Of a stretch of DNA of 64,000 nt, positions 13,301 through 24,580 are shown piece after piece (the stretch's first letter is position 1; every line of letters begins with the position of its first letter). Under the pieces are notes generated by a model. That model was not told the DNA's origin, searched no databases, and was given only the letters and a program-made list of their open reading frames with translations. Source of the DNA: Mugil cephalus (taxonomy: Eukaryota; Chordata; Actinopteri; Mugiliformes; Mugilidae); the NCBI RefSeq assembly GCF_022458985.1, contig NC_061774.1:19872697-19936696 (forward strand), given 5' to 3'. The position numbers and the translations under genes were made by a program.

Positions 13301-16300
13301 TTCAGCTCTGCCTGTTTACATCCACCTGCATGTGGCATAAGACAACCCTACAGAGATGAAAGCCTCAGGCATGTTTTACCCTGCGTGACCACATTCACCT
13401 CTGTGCAGCCGCTGTTCTCTCTAGGATTACCTGCAAGAGTCGCAAGCACGAACCTACGACGTTTGATCTTGCTTGAAATTAAAGATTCGCGTCGACATCT
13501 CAAAGCTGCATTTACCACTTTTGGCTAATGGGGGAAGCAGATCAAGATGCACACGTGTAAGTTTATATTGATTCCAGTTTACACAATGACAAAAAGCAAC
13601 ATTTGAGTTCAGTTTAAGTTTATATCCAAATGCCAGTCAATCACTCATTCTCTTTTTAGCTCTGTTTTTGGTCTCCACCAGTGCCTGAGATGTAAGCTAC
13701 GGCCTTATTTATCATTCAGTTCTTAACTTTAGGTGCTAAGCTAATGGAATAAACCAGATTTTCTGTTTAAGTCAAAACCAAAATAAGGTTTAAGTCCATA
13801 CATTAAATGTTTCTCTGTGGGTTCATAACAATGACCGATTATTGCAACTTTAAATCTGCATTAACTTCACAATTTTTTCCCGGGGAAAACAATCTGAAGA
13901 CACAAATTACCACCTTGTTGCATGTTGTCTCAAAGCAGTAAACAGCTAGCTTTCAGCTAACATGGAGGGTTTCTGTGCCTGACAAAGATCACTGAGAAGA
14001 ATCGAGGGCGTAGCTTGCTACGTGCCAATATGCTAACTTCGTCTTGCTACAGTTGCAAGCGCTGTGGTTTTCTTTTCTGCTAAAACAAGTCAAGCAAGTG
14101 AAAGAACACATTATAACAAAAAACCTTAGTTCAAACTCATACTTGCTGGTCCAGTCTTTGCATGTCGTCAGTGGCTTCTTTTCTGTCCTTCTTCTTACGG
14201 AAAATTTCTTCCAGCTAAGGGAGAAAATATGTTGTTACGGAGATTGCAGCATAACTCCTCCTCCTGAGACCTGAGCTTTTGTTTTGTATTTATTTTTAAT
14301 TTGGGATTAGTAGGATTTAACGAGCATAAAAAATATGTCCTCATATGTGGACACGGGGAATATTTCACTGCATGTTACAACAAAGTTCCCAATGTGTACC
14401 AAAACATAAAGTGTTTATTTGAATACCGACACATGGCTGAATTGCAAACGAGTACTTGCTAATCAGTTATGAGGACAACGGGTCTAAATGAAGCAGAACA
14501 AGCTGCCACAAACCTAAAACTCATTGTCCCCATATGAGGACGCAGGATCTCAGGAGGTCATACGTGAAAACAAAGAGGACGTTCATACCACCAAAAACTC
14601 CCTCTTGTCCACCATTTCATTCCCATCTGCATCAAACATGTTGAAAGCAATCCTGAAGCCTGCATGTGGCTCTGAAATCAAACAAAAAAAAAATGTATTA
14701 CTCTGCAGAAGAAACACCTTTTAACGTCTGGATAAATTCCAAGATAATGCAGTTTGGAAAATGTATGCTGACTTGTTAAAATGCAGAGCAGGAAGAGGTA
14801 CTCTGTGTAACTGATGACACCTGGAACACAGAGAGAGAGAGAGAAAGAAAAAATGAGCCAAGCCAAGAAACAAAAACCCAAATGTTCCTTTTCACACTCA
14901 AGACGGCGTCAAATAGTATAACAGAGTCAGCTCAAGGTGTTTACAGATGTTCAAAGTCAAGCTGCCGGGATGAATAAGCCTTTCAAAGAAGCACGGCACG
15001 CCCACAGACACGAGTAATCTTCTTGTGCTCGCTGATAACATCTTAAAAGGTGCCTTTTTGCTTCATGCTTGGTGTTCCCCCTCACACAAACACAGGCTTT
15101 ACAACCGAGCTGACCTATCTGGACACAAACCCAAACAAATTTAAGGCCCACGGCTTCTGATCGTGTTTGGGTAACAAGCTGTAATACATTCTCAAGTGAT
15201 CTGTCACTGATTGAGGACGGCCGATACAGGTTTTGTGTCGCGTCCTTCAGCTCCCTTTGTTGTGTGACACGGAGAAGGGAAGAGTAAGTGTCAGGAGGCA
15301 TCTCAGCCGGCTCAGGAGGCTTCTCCCTTCTGCCTCTGAAAGCATTCCCAAGCTTTTGTTTGCTCTGGAAGATAGAGAATCACGCTCAGATAGTTCTGGG
15401 TGACTGCTCTGGGTGTTATGGGAAAAGAATTCAGGTACGGAGTTTGCTGCAGGGAGATATTTCCAGGGAGAAGAACACTAAAGCAAAAACACAGCAAACA
15501 AACATATAGTTTTCACTCTGTCGTCCTCCAGAAGCTGGCGTTCCTAATACGTAACGCACAGGCAAACGGACGATTCAAAAGAGAATTAGTGGTGCGTGCC
15601 ACTAGGCAAACATCATCTGAAAATTTCCCGTGACAGAGCTCTCCATCGTCTCACCCAGCTCCCTCCATCTGGCAGGTACGACCCTATAATGACAACACAT
15701 CTCCACCTTCAAAGCCTTTAAAGCTTAAATGGGTTGAAGAGGGGAAAAAACTTTTAAGATTCCTGCCATGTCTCACCAATACCACACACCTTCACTCCTG
15801 GAGGGACCCTCCCGCCTCCTTTTCCTCCTCCTCCTCCACCTCCCTGCAGCTCAGCCTCTGAGCTCAAGTAGATGTTGTTAGACAATACAAAGAATTCCAC
15901 AGAAACACTTCATACAGAGTGGCAGTCCCGGAGATGTAATCCAATGCCATTCTTAGGCTTCATAATGTCCGTGGTGATCAGGGGGGTGGCCAGTGGGACA
16001 TGTCTCAACATAGCTGGGTTCAAACAGCTCCCTCATTCTCTGAAGCAACGCTTTGTTCACAGATCAATCCGGTCCTTTTTTCCCTGACAAAGCTGCAACG
16101 TTTAACAGCAGGATTAAAAGCCCCAAATCCCAGTGTTGGCACTTAGCTAAAGCAACAGAGGAGAGAGCAGAACAGTGAGATCTGATGCTCCACTGGCTCA
16201 ACCCGACCCACCGAGTGCAGGCCCGGGTGGGAACATTAAAAAAAAAAACAAAAAAAAAAACACAGTGACAACTACAGTTTGCCTTCATGCAACTATGAAG

Positions 16301-19300
16301 TGCGGCTGTATAGCTTCACAGCCCACATTAAGTGAAATCAGATTCTCTTTTGAAACACACCCATGAGGGCTCCACATGTGCAGGACGCCCTGCTCAAAAA
16401 AACTGCAGCTCAGGAGCCTGAAGATTCTGTAGCCAAAGGAAATCCTGAAACCACATCCTGCCGCTTCTTCACCTGATTAATAAAACTGTTAGTGCTATTG
16501 GATTGATTTATTATTTTCTGATGCATGGTTACAACAGGTTCCTCACAGTAAGATGGTTCTGGATCGTCTCTGAGTTTCCTCCAACCACATGTTTGGGGTT
16601 TTCAGTGATTGTAAATTGGTTTTTGAGTGGGCTTGGAATAAATAAAATAATGCAAATTAAGAAATCATAAGTGTTATTTGTTACTGGACAATCTTAAAAC
16701 AAGTAAAAAAAAAAACACAGGGAGGCCTCAAATAGTGTTATTGACAGTAATTTGGCTCGATGTACATGTAAAGTAACTAACTTTAAGATGTATGGTGTAT
16801 CTTACACAGTCTCATCTAACTTTCAGGCTAGTAATAAGATTTTAAGTCCTGGCTAGACCATGGACTTTTGTTTTTTTCACAAACTCAAAACACGAAATTG
16901 TCTCGAGGCTCACAGTTCAGTCGTGTCAGCTGGTGTTTTCAGGAAGGGTGAAGGCCACTGAGCTTGATTCTTTGGTGGCTGTTTACACATCGTAATCGAG
17001 TTGTATAGATTTTTCTTCTACACTTTTGAATATGTCTGATATGGGCAAAGTTATAAATGAACACCGGGCATTTTGTGTGCACGTCTTTCCTGTGTGATTC
17101 TCATCTGAAGGCAGCAAATATCATCAATAATGGAAGGAGGCAGTTTCAGGTTTGTGGTGCAAAATGAAGCCAAAGCTTCATTTGTTCTATGTTTCAGGTT
17201 AAAACACTGTCTGCCTCCACAAATGATGCACGAGTGGAAGATAAAATCTGCAAAAACTGGTGAATAATTCCTTATTTACGTATATTTTCCATGATAAAAA
17301 CAAGAGTGGAACATTCTGCGTGTTGCCCACGAAGCATTCCCTCCTGCAAAGGTTACCTAAGAATAAATCTACAACATGTCACCAGACTGATGGGGAGATA
17401 AGATAGCATTTACAGCCCACACTCTCTGCTCTGGGTTAGGGACAACAGAGCACACACTCTGAACAAGACATGGGAGGGCCTTAATGCGACAGCTTAAAAA
17501 ACACCAGCACAAAGGCGAATTACTTACATTCAAAGGTTTATGTATGGAGCTGCAAAACAGCAAACGGGTTCTTTACCTCGCTCACGAAGGTTTCTAAACA
17601 AGTTGGATGATCCTTTCCCAACAGGTGGGGTATCACCAAGCATCTTGTCTAATTCCTGCGGGAACAGAAGAAAATCCCAAATCACTCACTCATTTCAGAG
17701 TCCTGAGTAATCACAGCGTAATGCAGAGGTTGCAGGAGCTACACGAACGATGAAGGTCTTACAACAGATAAGGAGGAGATTCTGTAAATAAGCATGAAAT
17801 GTTTTGATGAAGGGACCACTCACCTTTTTAGTGAGGGACTTCCATCCTCTCCTATCTAAAAAAAAAACAACAACAACAAGGTTAACGGTTAGTGGGTGGC
17901 GTGTTTTAAAAATGTGCCTTTTTTAAAAAAGAAAAAAAAAAGTGATGATTTCAGCATCGAGTGGGAAACAAAAGTGAGAACAGGCGTTTGTGTGGCCAGT
18001 GGCACGCACTGTGCATTAGCACGAACACATTCCGATGGCCAATAAAGCAGAAGATAAGATGGACGTGTCGTAAAAACACCTAGCTGGAAAATCACATCGA
18101 TAACAGCGACAATAACTCTCCACTGACACTTTTAAAAGTCTGAGTCTTGTGTCTGGGATTATGATTGACTGAACGGAGGAAGGGGTTATATTGTCCTCAG
18201 CGCAGGCGTGTCATCTGGGTGAAATCTCTCGGCTCGCATATGAATAAGTTACACTTCAAGACAGCACCTGAAGCTCGCTCCATATATTAAACCATCCCCA
18301 AAAATGGAAAATCTAGTCCCTTTACCAGCCACCAATGTGTCACGATGACTGTCCTCATTAGGGAATCACACACCTTACATTACAGTCAATACACAACAGA
18401 AGATCGTCTTATAATTACATGTGTGCCACGCATGCTGAGTTGTTTGGTCTCTGTGGGTCCCTGCAGGTTTGTTGCCACATAAATGAGCCATAAAAGTAGG
18501 GTTGCTGGTAAAGATGTCTATCTTTATGCAGGTGTTATGACTGAAGCACTTCAAGCCCTGACTTATTGTCCGATGGCACTTCACACGCCCTCAGCAAACG
18601 AAAAATATCATAGGAAACAGCAATGGGGTTTTTTTTTTTGGAAAAGTGTTATTAAACCGTTGCATAATTTAAAGTGAATACTAAATGTGGGTGGAGTGCT
18701 GCCGCATGGCCGGTGCCTTTTAAAATAACACAATAAAGGTCACTTATTTAGGTATTAAAATCACAGACTTTATCCCGTGCAGACACACAGCGTTGACACT
18801 TTTCCACAATGAGAACGTTACCAGGAACTCAGGGGCCAGTTTAGTTTCCACCCAGAGGAACTAAATGTGACTCTTCTGCCGTAGTTCGTGGCCCTCGAAA
18901 AGTTTGATCTCCGGAACGAGCAATTCCCCAGTGCCACTAATTATCACTAGAATCCATCTAATGGAGAAAGGACTACATCTACACTGATTAGGCGTAACAT
19001 TATGACCGCCATCCTAATACTGTGTAGGTCTCCCTTGTGCCTCCAAAGCAGCTGTGACTCATCAGAGAACAGACATGGTCCTTCTGAGGGTGTCCTGTGG
19101 TGTCTGGAAACAGGATGTTGTTAGTGGGGGGCTTTGGGTCTCATGAGTTGAGGGGAGGGGCCTCTGTGGCTTGTGCTAGAGCATCCTACAGATACTTGAT
19201 CAGTTTGGGATCTGGTGAATTTGGAGGCCGGGTCAACATCCTGTGCTGTTCTTCATGTTGTTTTTTTTAGTTGTTCCTAAAGTGTTTTTGTGTCTGTGTC

Positions 19301-21542
19301 CTCCTGGGGAGGACTGCTGCTATCAAGGAGTGTCATTGCTACGGGGTGGGGGTGTCAGGTCTATTTTTTCCAAAAGCTCTGGAGTTCCTGGAACTATTTG
19401 GTCCACGGGGGAAGGGCTATAATTTTCTTTATTAACTGATTTGTTTTAAAATCAGTTAATAAACACAGTTTTCATGGGAATGTCTTCAGTTTTTTTGCAT
19501 ACCTGTCTTTAAATTAACTTTTGAACTTTTTTAAACATCAACCATGATTATTTTCTTCCCCTAAAGCGTGTGTAGTGTCGCCAGGATGAGCTGAATATTG
19601 GAAGTCAACTCACTCTTTGGTTCGTTCAGAGTGACGGACTCGATGAAGTTTAGCGGCGTCATGTAGAGCTGGCCCTCGCACTCCACTGAAGTGAACAGAC
19701 GAAATCTGTTTTCATTGGACGACATGTACACGTCTCCATCGTCCAGGCCATAAGTCTTCGTCTGGGAACACACAGGGAAGCATACACAAGAAATGTTGCA
19801 AATCATATTAGTGATAATACTGTCTGAAAGATGCTTTTTGTGAAACTCACAGAAGATTCTCTTGTCACGGAAAAAAAACAAAAACGCACTCACATGGAAA
19901 AACAAAGAGGCCCCTGCATTAATTCAGTAATGGGGTTCATGTTATGTCAGCACTATTTTTTCATCCCTGCGCTGCAGATAATGTCCCAACAACTGTTCAA
20001 ACCCAGCCAGATCAGAAGGCTGGACTGGCGAAGACAGAGCAGATCTCTCTGTCAGGTGGCACGTTGCCAGGTCCACTGGGCACCGAGCAAACACCCAGGG
20101 AATGTGTGCCCCCCTCTGCTTAACCATTAAACCCCCTCTAACCACCCCCACCTCTCATCAAATATCAGCCCCTCCGCAAAGCCCCAGTGTCCAGTTTCCT
20201 GTGTCCCTGGATTCCTCCTTGCACCAGTCCAGTCTGCCTCCCTCCTACCCACACGTATCAAACAAGAAATCTTTTCTCTGCAGGGAATGAGGCGTTCAAA
20301 CCAGACGTGGTTTACATGTTTGTTTATATCCCCCAGTGATCTGTGAAAATCTTGTCAACACACGTCTTAGCTAAAGAGACTTAGAAGTGCTGGCGTGTAA
20401 AAGGCCAGCATGCGTGCTGCGCAGGGGTTAGACAAAATGACACCGACGCCTAATGTAGTGCTGTTAGAGATTAAAATAACTAAATTAACACATTTGCTTT
20501 TTGCGATTGAGTTGACTCGTCCAAATGTTTTTTTTTTTTTTTGTATGTAAGTATGTTGTTGTAGGTGATGGCTCGGTTATAGGTTTTGTTACTACTTCAA
20601 ACCACCACAAAGTTTTAAATACACTGACAGAAAACTAAGAAAACTGCAAAAGCAAATGTAAGGATTTCCTCTGTGTGACCCTGGATTGTTTTGTTCATAA
20701 ATGAATGGAACAGTAACTTAATAGGTTTCAGTAGATTTCCCCCAGGTCCATCTTATCATTTATTATTTATCTTTTTAAGATGACATCTGGCATTAACAAA
20801 AACTACATGTGCGGCCTAAATAACTAGTCAGGTGTTTGTGGTGTTTTGTCCAGACCCTAAATAATATAAACAGATAATAATGAATGCATTAAAATGAATA
20901 CCACTTATTACGCACCCCTTCCTCTGCATACTGCCACAATAAGCACTGGTTATGTCACACGTGCAACAAAGGCAAACAAACCCATCAGTTATGGCCGCTG
21001 ATGGGTCACATGACCAAAGACGCCTTTGTCCATTTTGCCATTTCAGCACCAAAGGTCGCGGATAGCTCCTCCTGGTGACATGATTATAACTGTAAATTCA
21101 CGAAAACACGCAATTGTCTCTTGGAGTTGCTCTGTGTGGGGCTGTTATTGTTATTAAATGAAAAAAAAATAAACCCTTTATCCACGTTTATCTATTTATT
21201 TATTTTTTTTTGTCAGACCGTAGTGAGCTCAATGTTGCCACTAAACCCCCCGCTGCTGCTTGACAAATGCCCCCACTGTACCTTATCGGTAGCAGAGACC
21301 GATGGCAGCGCCAGGTGTACGAGCCGAGCCTCGACGTGGCTCCTCAGTCCGGGACGCCGGTCCGCGAGCGAGCAGCAGTGGCGGTAGTAGTAGTAGTAGC
21401 AAGCAGCCCCGGCCCCGGCCGCGGTGACGCAGGCTCCGGTCGCGATAACTTTCAGCACCTTCGAGGATGTTTGCTGTGTCCGCGCGGTAAACGTCCCTGT
21501 TTTGGAGCTGAATGAAAGGATAAGCCTGCGCAGTGCAGCCAT
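5614..21542 (-). CDS. micu3: micu3: mitochondrial calcium uptake family member 3, complete (13 coding exons)
   Basis: MICU3 is a regulator of the mitochondrial Ca2+ uniporter; it dimerises with MICU1 in the intermembrane space and senses Ca2+ through EF-hands. Coding exons, 5' to 3': 21542-21282, 19761-19614, 17855-17824, 17655-17577, 14820-14773, 14671-14589, 14214-14143, 11138-11043, 10688-10600, 10373-10202, 8143-8035, 6288-6131, 5682-5614 (stop). All junctions are AG/GT and phases join to 471 codons. EF-hand 1 loop is DADGNEMVDKRE; the C-terminal loop is DEDHDGKLSHKE; both keep acidic positions 1 and 12. The N-terminus is basic, then hydrophobic with a run of five tyrosines, fitting a mitochondrial presequence or membrane segment. 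VHFFGKKGKAEL, FMDNLQTEVLEIEFLS and the C-terminal SFKSCMKKEL place it with MICU3 rather than MICU1 or MICU2. It is shorter than human MICU3 (about 530 aa), mainly in exon 1 and in a linker after EF-hand 1. The donor after the 10202 exon (GTGCCC) is weak. Confidence 0.93.
6028..6062. repeat. (GGA)n microsatellite in micu3 intron 12
   Basis: A run of GGA triplets within the last micu3 intron. It creates poly-Gly and poly-Ser open frames on the two strands that are not real protein. Confidence 0.9.
6457..6753 (+). mobile_element. hAT-type MITE, copy 1, with 8-bp target duplication
   Basis: A 297-bp non-autonomous element in micu3 intron 12. The left end CAGGGGTCTTCA and the right end TGAAGACCTGTG are near-perfect inverted repeats. 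It is flanked on both sides by ATCTAGTG (6449-6456 and 6754-6761), the 8-bp duplication expected for hAT transposons. It has no coding capacity. Related copies occur at about 7481, 9444, 45073 and 46625. Confidence 0.85.
7276..7348 (+). tRNA. tRNA-Phe (anticodon GAA)
   Basis: A 73-nt cloverleaf. The acceptor stem GCCGAAA pairs with TTTCGGC, followed by discriminator A. The D arm contains A box TAGCTCAGTTGG (7283-7294). The anticodon loop CTGAAGA has GAA at 7309-7311 and sits on a 5-bp stem. The T arm CCTGG-TTCGATC-CCGGG contains B box GGTTCGATCCC (7327-7337). There is no intron and no encoded CCA. A TTTT run at 7362-7365 can serve as the Pol III terminator. All stems pair, so it looks functional. 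It lies in micu3 intron 11 on the opposite strand, between two hAT MITE copies. Confidence 0.95.
7481..7858 (+). mobile_element. hAT-type MITE, copy 2 (diverged)
   Basis: Same family as the 6457 copy. It shares the GGCCAAGGCCCCCAAACTGATGG-like left region, the TACTATATGTGYTCTATAT internal segment and an end near CCCCTGTTGAAGACC (about 7843-7857). The left terminus is blurred and no target duplication was recognised, so the limits are approximate. Confidence 0.65.
8944..8964. repeat. (CA)n microsatellite
   Basis: Dinucleotide run in micu3 intron 10. Confidence 0.9.
9444..9988 (-). mobile_element. hAT-type MITE, copy 3 (longer internal region, inverted)
   Basis: The left part is the reverse complement of the AAAAATGTCTAATCAACC segment near the right end of the other copies. 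The right part (about 9890-9985) is the reverse complement of their left region (rearranged ATCAGTTTGCGGGTCC and TAGGCCGAGTTCAATATAGA). It retains an internal block, CCACGCCCCCATCGCTGCTG, that copy 1 lacks and that reappears in copy 5 at 46.6 kb. Both termini look truncated. Confidence 0.65.
14260..14557 (+). mobile_element. piggyBac-like MITE, copy 1, filling micu3 intron 6
   Basis: About 298 bp bounded by CCTCCTGAGACC on the left and GGATCTCAGGAGG on the right, i.e. terminal inverted repeats. Internal inverted segments resembling CCTCATATGNGGAC lie near each end. The same termini flanked by TTAA at 34461-35693 suggest a piggyBac-like origin, although this copy's own TTAA is not intact. It makes up about 80% of the 374-bp intron between micu3 exons 7 and 6. 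No coding capacity. Confidence 0.65.
16540..16620 (+). repeat. Short remnant of a fish SINE/LINE-type retroposon
   Basis: The text CCTCACAGTAAGATGGTTCT, then TTTCCTCCAACCACATG and GATTGTAAATTG, resembles the block common in fish retroposons (tcacagcaagaaggttct ... tttcctcccacagtcc ... gactctaaattg). It is degenerate, lies in micu3 intron 4, and its boundaries are not defined. Confidence 0.4.
18980..19400 (-). mobile_element. Tc1-like element remnant (copy A)
   Basis: It starts at a TA followed by CACTGATTAGGCGTAACATT, the family terminal repeat. The minus strand carries the decayed 3' part of a Tc1/mariner transposase: the reverse complement reads like GTGTTGACCCGGCCTCCAAA, then CACAGAGGCCCCTCCCCTCAA, as in copy B at 43 kb. 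The other terminus is missing. It lies in micu3 intron 2. Confidence 0.6.
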
Positions 21543-21570
21543 GGCTGTTTACACTGAGCTGTCGTAACCG

Positions 21571-21618
<48 letters not shown>

Positions 21619-22437
21619 CAACTCACAATCAGCAGGGCAGAGCCGCTCGAGCTGCTCCGAGATCGCGAGACGTGCCGTGGGTATTTCAAGTCGCCGTGGG
21701 ATTAAAGGGCGTCAAAATCTCAAGAGTGACGGAGCTGCTGAAACCTTTCTTACACACACACAGATAAATAAACGCTGAATTCTACAGTCTATTTCGGGTT
21801 TTATTTGGAGTATATGCTTTATATTAATTAATACTAATAAATAATAAAAATTATGCATATGTTCAGTTTAATCCCCCGGCCCACCATCAACTCTCTCTCT
21901 CTCTCTCTCTTATTTTGTGCCTTGGGAGAAGAAGAAGAAAAAAAAAATCCCTGCCAGGGCACGTCTCAACTGTGACAGCCCCGCCCCATTACTAGTCCTG
22001 TGGTTTTGCACCTGCCTCACCAACCCTGCCACTTTGAGCGCAAAGCCTCCAGGAGCTCCTTTACCTGCACTGCAGCGTTTACCGAGTCCTTACAACTGAA
22101 TCCTCCCTCGCGCTGCGTCCGTGTCACACACCGAGGCATCATCACCCACCGCCGCGGACAGGTATGCAACATGAGGGCTTTCTGAGCAGCAGCTGCAGCC
22201 CACCTCCAACTGATGAAGACGCAGCGGTGAGAAGGGGAGAAATCGGTGCGAGCGGCAGATGAGATCTGGTGAGAAATCCGCGCGTCCGCGTGTCCTTGCA
22301 ACACGGGGACATGTGCTAAGTAACGGAGGAGGGGACGGAAACATGCAGTAAGTGACAGTGGCAACCAGGTAGCCTACTACGCAAGAGCGCTCCCTCCGGA
22401 CCTCCTCGCTGAACTTTACCCGCTGAGCTTTGACGCG
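21543..22437. promoter_or_regulatory. Divergent micu3/fgf20 upstream region
   Basis: The two start codons are 895 bp apart and face away from each other. The interval is CpG-rich on both flanks. It carries a (CA)n run at about 21574-21615 immediately upstream of the micu3 start and a (CT)n run at about 21893-21910. Both 5'UTRs and core promoters must lie here. No clear TATA box was found for either gene. Confidence 0.6.
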
Positions 22438-23504
22438 ATGGCTGCTTCTGCCGCTGCTCTCGGGGAAGTTGGAGGCGCCTTGCACGGCATCGACGGCGTC
22501 GCGCAGGTCGGGTCCCATTTCTTCCTGACCCCGCTCGGGGACAGTCCGACCTTTCTGGGGGAGCACCTCATGCCCGGGGACAGGCTCTCCAGGAGCACCC
22601 CGGCGGATTTAACGCACCTCAAAGGGATTCTCAGGAGGAGACAGTTATACTGCAGGACTGGATTTCATCTGGAAATACTTCCGGATGGCTCAGTGCAGGG
22701 GACGAGGAAGGACCACAGTCGCTTCGGTAAATAATTTTAAATATGCTACCTTAGAAAGAAAAAAAAAATGTATACGACTAAATGGCTTATAGGCTAAAGC
22801 ATTTAATTTGTATATTGAAACTGAAAGAAAGAATAATAAACAAGATGAGAACAGAAATGTTCTAGTATAATTATGTTTATTTAAAGTATTAATTTTGGCT
22901 TGAAGCTGCTGAAAAAGTTGGATTTAGATTTTTTTATTTTATTTTTTTTAGCTCCTTTGATACTATTCTTTCATCTTTGTCAAAATCTGAACAGAACAAC
23001 CATGTTATTCTTCTGCAGGTATTTTGGAATTCATAAGCCTTGCTGTTGGATTGATAAGCATTAGAGGGGTGGACAGTGGACTCTATCTGGGGATGAACGA
23101 CAAAGGAGAGCTGTATGGCTCTGTAAGTAACACATCCACCTATTCATGTTCCCCAATTTTTTTTATTATTATTATTGTTCTTTAAATATGCAGAATTTGG
23201 TTTTCTATTCCTACATTATAAATGAAGACTTCTCTCATGACATGTCCTTTGTTTCCAGGAAAAGCTCACAGCTGAATGTGTCTTCAGAGAGCAGTTTGAG
23301 GAGAACTGGTACAACACATACTCGTCCAACCTCTACAAACACGGAGACAAAGGGACGCGTTATTTCGTGGCATTAAATAAAGATGGGACACCGAGAGATG
23401 GGACTAAATCCAGGCGGCACCAGAAATTCACTCACTTCTTGCCCAGACCTGTGGACCCTGATCGTGTGCCAGAGCTGTACAGAGATATCCTGGGACACAG
23501 CTGA
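22438..23504 (+). CDS. fgf20: fgf20: fibroblast growth factor 20 (FGF9 subfamily), complete
   Basis: Secreted growth factor of the FGF9/16/20 group that signals through FGF receptors with heparan sulphate. Three coding exons, 22438-22726, 23019-23122 and 23259-23504, join in phase to 212 aa; human FGF20 has 211. The exon 1/2 and 2/3 junctions fall within DHSRFG|ILEF and YGS|EKLT, as in the family. Residues 62-100 hold the core start ([20 protein letters not shown]). The hydrophobic stretch [18 protein letters not shown] acts as the uncleaved secretion signal of this subfamily; there is no N-terminal signal peptide. [23 protein letters not shown] and YKHGD favour FGF20 over FGF9 (EIFPNGTIQGT, GMNEKGE). 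Divergence from micu3 is the synteny of human FGF20. It could be the fgf20b copy, since linkage to her5/her11 recalls zebrafish chromosome 14, but this is inferred from memory. The 3' part to about 24570 has AATAAA at 24559-24564. Confidence 0.93.
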
Positions 23505-24580
23505 GACCCGGAGGCCCGGTCCAGATCAGGAATAGCTGCTTAAAGCCCTGGCAAGGCAGGGGAGCAGAAAGAGAGAAGAGGGACGCAGGCGGGGAAGTGG
23601 CCGGTGCAGGCTGGTGGACAGCAGCCCGACCAGCAGGGATAAAGGCACCGGGGGCCTCTTGTAGGAATGCACGGGCCATCTCTCAGCGGCCAGGAAGACA
23701 GGCTAGAATGTCTGCACGCTCGGCATGAGAGGGTCGTTTGTTTCGACCCTAAAGTACCTGCGCGGAATAGGAGACAAAAAGGAAACGGAGCTGAATGGTC
23801 CTGGAGCATCTGCTCCGCTGTGTGCTGGTCGGAGATGTCAGCCGGCGCGTTGAACCTGTAACGTCACCAGATGATACTTTTATTCTTTGTCACGGAGCTG
23901 CGGTTTGTTAAGAAGGACTTTGAAGGAATTCAGATTTTGTTTTCTCACCTGTGTCTAGACCTGTTTGAAAAGAGCAAAGTGTAAAAGTTTATTTATTCTT
24001 TTTAGATACATATATTTATGTTATATATTTATTTATTGGAGAATATATTTTTTACGGTTAGAATCATGCAATATAGAGAAACCACTAGGCAATGTATCGA
24101 TTATATAGAGACTGAAACACTGTACTGTTATGTCCTTTATTCTGAAAAAAAAAAAAAAAAAAAAAGCTCAGACCAAAACTATGTAAAACGATCTCCACGT
24201 CTGACATGTATTTTATCACAATGTGGCCACTGTGAATCATTTATCTTAAATTCTGACACCAAACTACTGTTACACGTCTTCCTAACGGGACCTGAAGTCA
24301 ACAGACTGACAATACAAACAATAAATCACTCACAATCTGATCAAAACTCCCTTTTTTTTTTTAAATTTGAAATGATTTGATTTACTGGTTGACTTTGCCT
24401 TTCAGAGTTTAAACATATAAACCGACTTACGAGATCGGTGTTGTCTTTCTTTATGGACACCATTACGTCGAGAGGCAGATCGTAGACCCTGATGCGCGCG
24501 TTGAAACTTCAAAGCCTCCCTCCTGAATGCTGTGAGTGTAGAAGCACAATTGCGGTCAAATAAAGTCTGACCTTTTAAGT
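23505..24580 (+). other. fgf20 3'UTR (probable)
   Basis: AT-rich sequence following the fgf20 stop, with TATTTATT-rich stretches near 23988-24045 of the kind that destabilise mRNA. An A run lies at about 24146-24165 and a canonical AATAAA at 24559-24564. An earlier AATAAA near 24319 is an alternative end. Confidence 0.5.

Noticed and set aside
22017-22622. Minus-strand frames of up to 158 codons over fgf20 exon 1 and its upstream region
   Set aside because: Shadows of the fgf20 coding strand and CpG-rich leader.
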